Origin: an uncultured Oscillospiraceae bacterium
Lineage (GTDB): Bacteria; Bacillota; Clostridia; Oscillospirales; Oscillospiraceae
Direction: 5' to 3'
NCBI GenBank assembly: GCA_944386985.1
Contig: CALXDD010000021.1
Span: 1 to 45,922, forward strand
Length of the DNA: 45,922 bases
Numbering within the stretch: position 1 is the stretch's first letter; each line of letters starts with the position of its first letter. A program made the position numbers and the translations under genes. Under the pieces are notes generated by a model that saw only the letters and a list, made by a program, of their open reading frames with translations, searched no databases and was not told the origin of the DNA. Shown here in pieces: positions 40,780 to 45,922 of the stretch.

Positions 40780-40853
40780 TGGCAGCGGGTGAAGGATTCG
40801 AACCCTCACATACGGAGTCAGAGTCCGCTGTGCTACCTTTACACAAACCCGCT
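40780..40853 (-). tRNA. tRNA-Gln (anticodon CTG)
   Basis: Minus strand, 74 bases with encoded CCA (40780-40782). Acceptor stem AGCGGGT/ACCCGCT; anticodon loop CTCTGAC gives CUG; T loop GGTTCGAATCC. First gene of the tRNA pair. The short variable region fits glutamine. Confidence 0.93.
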
Positions 40854-40985
40854 GTGTTCATAGCGAACAGTCATTATTATAAGCATTTTTCTCCAATTGT
40901 CAAGAGCTATTTCAAATTTTTTTAAATTATTTCGACATCGTCATTTTAACGAACCCCAGACTTTACGCCGGGGGAGAATTTGTGC

Positions 40986-40991
40986 TATAAT
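40986..40991 (+). promoter_or_regulatory. -10 box upstream of the cytidylate-kinase-like gene
   Basis: TATAAT at 40986-40991 with TTTACG (40962-40967) 18 bases upstream as a weak -35. The leader to the ATG is about 100 bases. The rest of the gap 40,854-41,097 is AT-rich with no gene. Confidence 0.5.
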
Positions 40992-41097
40992 ACGAAAGAA
41001 TCAAAACCGTCTCCGGCCTGATCCCAATCCGCTCCGTGCATCAGGCTGAAGACAGCCGGGAGCTTTGCTCCCTTATTCTTGACAGGAGGGATCTGAC

Positions 41098-41703
41098 ATG
41101 GCAAAACGGATCATTACTGTGGGCCGCGAGTGCGGCAGCGGCGGACACACTATCGGCAAGCTGGTAGCCCAGCGGCTGGGAATCTCCTTTTATGATAAGG
41201 AGATCGTGGAGATGGTGGCCGCCAAGACCAAGCTCTCCCCGGATTTTATCGCTGCCCACGGCGAATATTTCCAGAACGGCTCCCTGGGCCACATCTTCGG
41301 CTACGGCGGCCGCTTTGCCTCCACCATGCGCACCCAAAGTTCTCTCCAGGACCAGATGCACTTCGTACAGACCGAGCTGATCCGGGAGATCGCGGAGAAG
41401 GAGTCCTGTGTGATCGTCGGCCGCTGCGCCGATTACATTCTCCAGGAACGAACCGACGTTTTGAACGTGTTCATCCACTCCGCTATGCCCTACAAGGTTG
41501 AGCGCTCCATCCGGGAGCACGGTCTGGAGGAGGATAAAGCCGCCTCCATCCTCACCAAGCGGGATAAAGCCCGCTCCCACCACTATAATTTTTATACCAA
41601 CCAGACCTGGGGTATGGCCAAGTACTACCACCTGGCTCTGGACAGCGGTCTTCTGGGGGAGGAGAAGTGCGTAGAGCTGATTTGCTTGGCCTATCAGGTG
41701 TGA
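41098..41703 (+). CDS. Cytidylate-kinase-like protein
   Basis: A 201-residue protein with an N-terminal nucleotide-binding loop 'ITVGRECGSGGHTIGKLVAQRLG' (GxxxxGGHxIG rather than standard GKGTxGK), 'FYDKEIVEMVA', and 'SCVIVGRCADYILQE' in the middle. This fits the cytidylate-kinase-like family (PF13189), P-loop kinases common in Firmicutes of uncertain substrate, distinct from the housekeeping Cmk. ATG 41098 follows a CAGGAGGG ribosome binding site. Unlinked to the thi operon, from which a hairpin (41738-41770) and a separate promoter divide it. Confidence 0.85.
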   Translation: MAKRIITVGRECGSGGHTIGKLVAQRLGISFYDKEIVEMVAAKTKLSPDFIAAHGEYFQNGSLGHIFGYGGRFASTMRTQSSLQDQMHFVQTELIREIAEKESCVIVGRCADYILQERTDVLNVFIHSAMPYKVERSIREHGLEEDKAASILTKRDKARSHHYNFYTNQTWGMAKYYHLALDSGLLGEEKCVELICLAYQV

Positions 41704-41737
41704 GGGTAACACTTCTTACATAGAGAATATCCGGCGG

Positions 41738-41770
41738 GCGGACAGAGTTCTTTTCATGGGCTCTGTCCGC
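41738..41770 (+). terminator. Hairpin after the cytidylate-kinase-like gene
   Basis: A 10-bp perfect stem (41738-41747 with 41761-41770), 13-base loop, followed by TCCACTTTT. A weak T-run, but the position, 35 bases past the stop, fits a terminator. Confidence 0.6.
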
Positions 41771-41804
41771 TCCACTTTTCCAAAACGCTCTCTCAGATTT
41801 TTCG

Positions 41805-41833
41805 TTGACAAATTCTGACAAGGCGGCTATACT
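41805..41833 (+). promoter_or_regulatory. Promoter of the thiamine operon
   Basis: A consensus TTGACA (41805-41810), 17 bases, TATACT (41828-41833). The start site falls at about 41,840, at the first base of the TPP aptamer. Confidence 0.85.
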
Positions 41834-41837
41834 TTTT

Positions 41838-41928
41838 CCGGGGAGCTTGTGCAGCAGGCTGAGAGGGAGTCCTTCAACTCCGACCCTTATAACCTGATTT
41901 GGGTAATGCCAACGTAGGGATGGATGCT
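41838..41928 (+). promoter_or_regulatory. TPP riboswitch (THI element)
   Basis: The conserved parts are all present in order: GGGGAGC at the 5' end, GCTGAGAG (pyrimidine-binding helix J3-2), CGACCC, AACCTGAT, and GGGTAATGCCAACGTAGGGA at the 3' end (41900-41920). TPP binding should fold the following sequence into the terminator at 41936-41966 and so switch off thiW-thiC when thiamine diphosphate is plentiful. It lies directly before ThiW, ThiM, ThiE, ThiD and ThiC. Confidence 0.95.
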
Positions 41929-41935
41929 TGAAGAA

Positions 41936-41966
41936 AAGCGGACGCGCGTTGGCGCGTCCGCTTTTT
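41936..41966 (+). terminator. Terminator of the TPP riboswitch expression platform
   Basis: An 11-bp GC-rich stem (41936-41946 with 41953-41963), 6-base loop, then TTTTTG. It comes 8 bases after the aptamer and 24 bases before the thiW start, so transcription stops here when TPP is bound. Confidence 0.9.
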
Positions 41967-41990
41967 GTTTTGTTTGAAAAGGAGCTTTTT

Positions 41991-42494
41991 ATGAAACGCA
42001 ACGCTGTCCATAAGCTGGCCCTGTCCGGCATTCTGGTGGCTGTGGCCGTGGCCGGCAGCCTCCTCTCCTTCCCCTTTCTGGGCTCCAAGTGCGCCCCCAT
42101 CCAGCACATGGTGAATATCATCTGCGCCGTGTTCCTGGGCCCCTGGTACGGGGTGGCTGTGGCCTTTGTCTCCAGCCTTCTCCGCAATATCTTCTCCCTG
42201 GGCACCCCCATGGCATTCCCCGGCAGCATGTGCGGCGCGCTCCTGTGCGGTCTTGTATACGCCAGACTCCCCCGTCTCCTGCCCGCCTGCCTGGCAGAGG
42301 TCTTCGGCACCGCCGTCCTGGGCGGTCTCGCCGCCTATCCCATTGCCGTGTATGTCATGGGCCAGAGCGCCGCGGTATACGCTTTCATCTTCCCCTTCTT
42401 TGTCTCCACCGCCGTAGGCTCCTTCATCGCCTGGGCAGCCCTGTCCGCCATGAAGCAGGCCGGCCTTCTCCGCCGCCTGCAGCCCCATGTGTAA
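41991..42494 (+). CDS. thiW: ThiW-type thiazole/thiamine-precursor ECF transporter S component
   Basis: A 167-residue membrane protein with five or six spans ('KLALSGILVAVAVAGSLLSF', 'MVNIICAVFLGPWYGVAVAFVSSLLRN'). ThiW is an ECF S component that imports a thiazole precursor and is usually placed after a TPP riboswitch and before thiM, as here. It needs a shared energising module encoded elsewhere. Start at ATG 41991 behind AAAAGGAGC; an earlier in-frame ATG lies inside the riboswitch terminator. Its 3' end overlaps thiM by 8 bases. Confidence 0.9.
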   Translation: MKRNAVHKLALSGILVAVAVAGSLLSFPFLGSKCAPIQHMVNIICAVFLGPWYGVAVAFVSSLLRNIFSLGTPMAFPGSMCGALLCGLVYARLPRLLPACLAEVFGTAVLGGLAAYPIAVYVMGQSAAVYAFIFPFFVSTAVGSFIAWAALSAMKQAGLLRRLQPHV

Positions 42495-43317
42495 GATGCT
42501 GGGGGAGTGTCTGGACCGGGTGCGGCAGCGCGCCCCGCTGGTCCATAATATCACCAACTATGTCACCGCCAACGACGTGGCCAACCTGCTGCTGGCCTGC
42601 GGGGCCCGGCCCATCATGGCCGACGACCCCCAGGAGGCGGCGGAGATCACCGCCCACGCTGCCGCGCTGCATCTGAATTTAGGCACCTTCAGCAGCCGTA
42701 CTGTCCCCTCTATGCTCTCCGCAGGAGAGGAGGCGGGGCGGCTGGGCCGCCCCATCGTGCTGGACCCGGTAGGGGTGGGGGCCAGCCCCCACCGCCGACG
42801 GACCGCCAAGGCCCTGCTGGAAGCCTTGCCCGTCACAGTGATCCGGGGGAACCTCTCGGAGCTCCGGGCTATCAGCCACGGCTTTTCCACCGCCGACGGC
42901 GTGGACGCCGCGGTCTCAGACCAGGTGGACCCCCTCCACCCGGAGGAAGCCGCGGAGCGGCTGAAGGCCATGGCCCGGTCCATGGGCGCCATTCTGGCAG
43001 CCACCGGCGGGGTGGATCTGGTCACCGATGGAGTGCGCTGCTTTGTCATCCACAATGGGCGGCCGGAGATGAGCCGCATCACCGGCACCGGCTGTCAGCT
43101 CTCTGCCCTCACCGCCGCCTTTCTGGGAGCCAACCCGGAGCGGCCCCTGGATGCGGCGGCCGCCGCCGTCTGCGCCATGGGTCTCGCCGGAGAGCTGGGC
43201 TGGGCGCGGATGGGCCCGCTGGACGGCAACATCGCCTATCGTGGCTATCTCATTGACGCCATCTATCACCTGTCCGGCGAGACGCTGGAGAAAGGAGCCA
43301 GGTATGAAGTGCAATAG
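42487..43317 (+). CDS. thiM: Hydroxyethylthiazole kinase
   Basis: A 276-residue ribokinase-like kinase. 'PLVHNITNYVTANDVANLLLACGARPIMADD' is the thiazole-binding N-terminus; 'LDPVGVGASPHRR' and 'ITGTGCQLSALTAAFLG' (anion hole and catalytic Cys region) are ThiM hallmarks. Phosphorylates 4-methyl-5-hydroxyethylthiazole for ThiE. Salvage of the thiazole brought in by ThiW. No thiazole-making genes (thiG, thiS, thiH) are in the window. Its end overlaps the thiE start. Confidence 0.94.
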   Translation: MCKMLGECLDRVRQRAPLVHNITNYVTANDVANLLLACGARPIMADDPQEAAEITAHAAALHLNLGTFSSRTVPSMLSAGEEAGRLGRPIVLDPVGVGASPHRRRTAKALLEALPVTVIRGNLSELRAISHGFSTADGVDAAVSDQVDPLHPEEAAERLKAMARSMGAILAATGGVDLVTDGVRCFVIHNGRPEMSRITGTGCQLSALTAAFLGANPERPLDAAAAAVCAMGLAGELGWARMGPLDGNIAYRGYLIDAIYHLSGETLEKGARYEVQ

Positions 43318-43942
43318 GGAACAGATGCGGCTCTACGCCGTTACCGACCGGAGCCATTTGGGGGAAAAATCCCTCTATACGGCGGTGGAGGAGGCCCTCC
43401 AGGGGGGCGTCACCTTCCTGCAGCTGAGAGAGAAAACACTTTCAGATGAGGAGATCCTGGCGGAGGCCAGGGCTCTCCTCCCTCTCTGCCGTGCCCACAA
43501 CGTGCCTCTTATCATCAACGACAGCGTGGACATTGCCCTGGCCGCCGGAGCCGACGGAGTCCATGTAGGTCAGGAGGATCTGGAGGCGGGGACGGCCCGG
43601 CAGAAGCTGGGACCCGACAAAATCTTAGGCGTATCCGCCCACAATGTGGAGGAGGCCCTCCGGGCGGAGGCACAGGGGGCGGACTACTTAGGCGTGGGAG
43701 CCATGTTCCCCACCGGCACCAAGAAAAATGTGGTTCCCACCTCCCCGGAGACCCTTCGGGCCATCTGCCAGGCGGTTTCCATCCCCGTGGTGGCCATCGG
43801 CGGCATCAGCGCGGAAAATCTCCCCCAGCTCGCCGGCTGCGGCATAGCCGGGGCCGCGGTGGTCAGTGCCATTTTCTCCCAGCCGGACTGTCAAACCGCC
43901 GCCCGGCGGCTGCGGGAAATTCTGGCAACCATCGTGAAATAA
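43304..43942 (+). CDS. thiE: Thiamine-phosphate synthase
   Basis: A 212-residue TIM-barrel enzyme joining thiazole phosphate and HMP-diphosphate. 'LYAVTDRSH', 'LQLREKTLSDEEILAEA', 'LIINDSVDIALAAGADGVHVGQEDL' and 'VVAIGGISAENLPQL' are its standard motifs. Start at ATG 43304, behind AAAGGAGCC, overlapping the thiM stop by 14 bases; an open frame extends further upstream but is antisense to nothing and lacks a ribosome binding site. No frameshift. Confidence 0.94.
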   Translation: MKCNREQMRLYAVTDRSHLGEKSLYTAVEEALQGGVTFLQLREKTLSDEEILAEARALLPLCRAHNVPLIINDSVDIALAAGADGVHVGQEDLEAGTARQKLGPDKILGVSAHNVEEALRAEAQGADYLGVGAMFPTGTKKNVVPTSPETLRAICQAVSIPVVAIGGISAENLPQLAGCGIAGAAVVSAIFSQPDCQTAARRLREILATIVK

Positions 43943-44018
43943 AGCACAGATCCCGCGGCGGATCGGGGGCACCACCTTCCGTCGCGTAAGAAAACGGCAC
44001 TGCTGAAAGGAGCTGCAC

Positions 44019-44822
44019 ATGTACACAGCATTGACGATCGCTGGGAGCGATTCCAGCGGAGGCGCCGGTATCCAGGCAGACATCAAGACCATGACCGCCC
44101 ACTGCGTCTACGCCATGAGCGCCATCACGGCCCTGACCGCCCAGAACACCACCGGCGTCACAGACATTTTGGAGGTCCCCCCCGCCTTTTTAGCGGCCCA
44201 GCTGGACAGCGTATTCACCGATATCCCGCCCCAGGCGGTGAAGGTGGGCATGGTGTCCTCCGGGGCGCTGATCCGGGTGATCGGGGAGAAGCTGCGCCAA
44301 TACGGTGCGGAAAACATTGTGGTGGACCCGGTGATGGTGGCCACCAGCGGCGCCCGCCTCATCTCGGAGGAGGCGGTAGAGGTACTGTGCCGGGAGCTTC
44401 TGCCCCTGGCCGCGGTTCTCACCCCCAACATCCCCGAGGCGGAGGTCCTCTCCGGACTCTCCATCTCTGACGCCGCCGCCATGGAGAAGGCCGCCCGGAC
44501 CATTGGGGAGCGCTACGGCTGCGCCGTCCTCTTAAAGGGTGGGCACCGGGTGAAGGACGCTGACGACTACCTCTGGCAGCCCTCCGGCGGCCGCTGGTTC
44601 CATGGGGTGCGGATCGACAATCCCAACACCCACGGCACCGGCTGCACCCTCTCCAGCGCCATCGCTTCCAACCTGGCCAGGGGTCTCTCCCTGGAGAAGG
44701 CGGTAGCAGAGGCCAAGGTCTATCTCTCCGGCGCACTGGGAGCCATGCTGGACCTTGGAAAGGGCAGCGGACCCATGAACCACGCCTTTGCCATTGCCGG
44801 GACCTATCCGGCGGCAAACTGA
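44019..44822 (+). CDS. thiD: Hydroxymethylpyrimidine/phosphomethylpyrimidine kinase
   Basis: A 267-residue ribokinase-like enzyme: '[20 protein letters not shown]' at the N-terminus, '[15 protein letters not shown]', '[13 protein letters not shown]' and '[20 protein letters not shown]' at the catalytic end. Adds both phosphates to HMP, giving HMP-PP for ThiE. ATG 44019 follows AAAGGAG; the 76-base gap before it shows no hairpin, so it is the same operon. Stops 31 bases before thiC. Confidence 0.94.
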   Translation: MYTALTIAGSDSSGGAGIQADIKTMTAHCVYAMSAITALTAQNTTGVTDILEVPPAFLAAQLDSVFTDIPPQAVKVGMVSSGALIRVIGEKLRQYGAENIVVDPVMVATSGARLISEEAVEVLCRELLPLAAVLTPNIPEAEVLSGLSISDAAAMEKAARTIGERYGCAVLLKGGHRVKDADDYLWQPSGGRWFHGVRIDNPNTHGTGCTLSSAIASNLARGLSLEKAVAEAKVYLSGALGAMLDLGKGSGPMNHAFAIAGTYPAAN

Positions 44823-44853
44823 TCTGGATACTATAAAAAAGGAGAAATACAAT

Positions 44854-45922
44854 ATGGAACGCAGCTACACCACCCAGATGGACGCCGCCCGGAAGGGCAT
44901 CGTCACCCCCCAGCTTGAAACTGTCGCCCGCAAGGAGCGGATGACGGCGGAGGAGCTTCTTCCCTTAGTGGCCGCCGGCAAGGTGGTCATTCCCGCCAAC
45001 GTCCGCCACACCTGTCTGGACGCTGAAGGCGTGGGCTCCATGCTCCGCACCAAGATCAACGTGAATTTGGGCGTCTCCCGGGACTGCAAGGATTACGACA
45101 TCGAGATGCAGAAGGTGATGAGCGCCGTGAACATGGGCGCCGAGGCCATCATGGACCTCTCCAGCCACGGCAACACCCAGCCCTTCCGTCAGAAGCTCAC
45201 CCGCGAGTGCCCGGTGATGATCGGCACCGTCCCCGTCTACGACAGCGTCATCCACTACCAGCGGGATCTCAACACCCTCTCCGCCAAGGACTTCATCGAC
45301 GTCATCCGCCTTCACGCCGAGGACGGAGTGGACTTTGTCACCCTCCACTGCGGCATCACCCGAAAGACCATCGACCAGATCCGCAAGCACAAGCGGAAGA
45401 TGAACATCGTCTCCCGGGGCGGCTCTCTGGTGTTTGCCTGGATGTGCATGACCGGGGAGGAGAACCCCTTCTATGAGTACTACGACGAGATTTTGGACAT
45501 CTGCCGGGAGTACGACGTGACCATCTCCCTGGGCGACGCCTGCCGCCCCGGCTGCCTGGCCGACGCCACCGACGTGTGCCAGATCGAGGAACTGGTGCGC
45601 CTTGGGGAGCTCACCAAGCGGGCCTGGGAGAAGGACGTCCAGGTGATGGTGGAGGGCCCCGGCCATGTGCCCATGGACCAGATCGCCGCCAATATGAAGG
45701 TCCAGCAGACCATCTGCATGGGCGCGCCCTTCTATGTGCTGGGCCCCATCGTCACCGACATCGCCCCGGGCTATGACCACATTACTGCTGCCATTGGTGG
45801 CGCTGTGGCCGCCATGAGCGGCGCGGCATTTCTCTGCTATGTAACACCGGCAGAGCATCTGGCTCTGCCCAACCTGGAAGATGTGAAACAGGGCATCATT
45901 GCCAGCAAGATTGCCGCCCATG
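44854..45922 (+). CDS. thiC: Phosphomethylpyrimidine synthase ThiC (5' part; cut by window end)
   Basis: The first 356 residues of ThiC: '[20 protein letters not shown]', '[15 protein letters not shown]', '[16 protein letters not shown]', '[11 protein letters not shown]', '[17 protein letters not shown]' and '[22 protein letters not shown]'. ThiC is a radical-SAM enzyme turning AIR into HMP phosphate; its iron-sulfur Cys motif (CX2CX4C) lies past the window edge. ATG 44854 has AAAAAAGGAG 8-17 bases upstream. Last gene seen in the riboswitch operon, so the cell makes the pyrimidine itself while salvaging thiazole. The reading frame is open through the last base. Confidence 0.94.
   Translation, partial: MERSYTTQMDAARKGIVTPQLETVARKERMTAEELLPLVAAGKVVIPANVRHTCLDAEGVGSMLRTKINVNLGVSRDCKDYDIEMQKVMSAVNMGAEAIMDLSSHGNTQPFRQKLTRECPVMIGTVPVYDSVIHYQRDLNTLSAKDFIDVIRLHAEDGVDFVTLHCGITRKTIDQIRKHKRKMNIVSRGGSLVFAWMCMTGEENPFYEYYDEILDICREYDVTISLGDACRPGCLADATDVCQIEELVRLGELTKRAWEKDVQVMVEGPGHVPMDQIAANMKVQQTICMGAPFYVLGPIVTDIAPGYDHITAAIGGAVAAMSGAAFLCYVTPAEHLALPNLEDVKQGIIASKIAAH

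Noticed and set aside
1-45922. CRISPR array or intact insertion sequence or phage
   Set aside because: No regularly spaced direct repeats, no complete transposase, integrase or phage structural gene was found. The only tandem repeat is the 36-bp coding repeat at 19,328.

Overview
The window is high-GC Gram-positive (Firmicutes) sequence. Genes are closely packed with AGGAGG-type ribosome binding sites, a TPP riboswitch, a LytTR regulator, and a YjfB motility protein behind a sigma-D-like promoter. Together with a bilirubin-reductase operon and several plant-sugar genes, this points to a gut-dwelling, probably motile, possibly spore-forming member of the Oscillospiraceae (Flavonifractor/Oscillibacter/Lawsonibacter type). 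That placement is inference.

Layout. (1) 1-1,900 is an AT-rich island with a stacked inverted repeat, a possible gene remnant, and a LytTR regulator followed by two small membrane proteins. (2) 2,006-6,870 holds an Hsp70 of the HscC type translationally coupled to a 1,042-residue J-domain-like protein. (3) 7,723-10,124 holds a cytoplasmic-looking VWA protein, a divergent cysteine-rich protein and a 59-residue basic protein. (4) 10,227-18,468 is a catabolic cluster for an unidentified sugar or polyol: MFS transporter, split transketolase, three zinc alcohol dehydrogenases, and an AraC regulator with a defective receiver-like domain. (5) 18,692-25,258 holds yjfB, then a second HscC-type system: hscC, a membrane-anchored J protein, a DUF1266 membrane protein, and a convergent second membrane J protein. 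(6) 25,571-28,303 holds a YcxB-like protein and bilQRS, the bilirubin-to-urobilinogen reductase operon, with a clear double-palindrome operator over its promoter. (7) 28,491-40,431 is a raffinose/sucrose-family cluster: amylosucrase-type GH13, GH32, ABC transporter, LacI regulator, isomaltase-type GH13 and GH36 alpha-galactosidase. (8) 40,638-40,853 holds tRNA-Gln and tRNA-Leu. (9) 41,098 to the end holds a cytidylate-kinase-like protein and a TPP-riboswitch-controlled thiW-thiM-thiE-thiD-thiC operon; thiC is cut by the window edge.

The most unusual content is the pair of HscC/J/DUF1266 loci. They resemble the E. coli hscC-djlB-djlC-ybeR-ybeU neighbourhood, but here there are two Hsp70s and three J proteins with altered HPD motifs. 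Two of the J proteins carry a repeated short motif, [LW]DFxxLL, in the linker between the J domain and the membrane segment. The best-defined metabolic unit is bilQRS. It carries the diagnostic HGDR motif at residues 164-167 and an autoregulatory promoter readable to the base.
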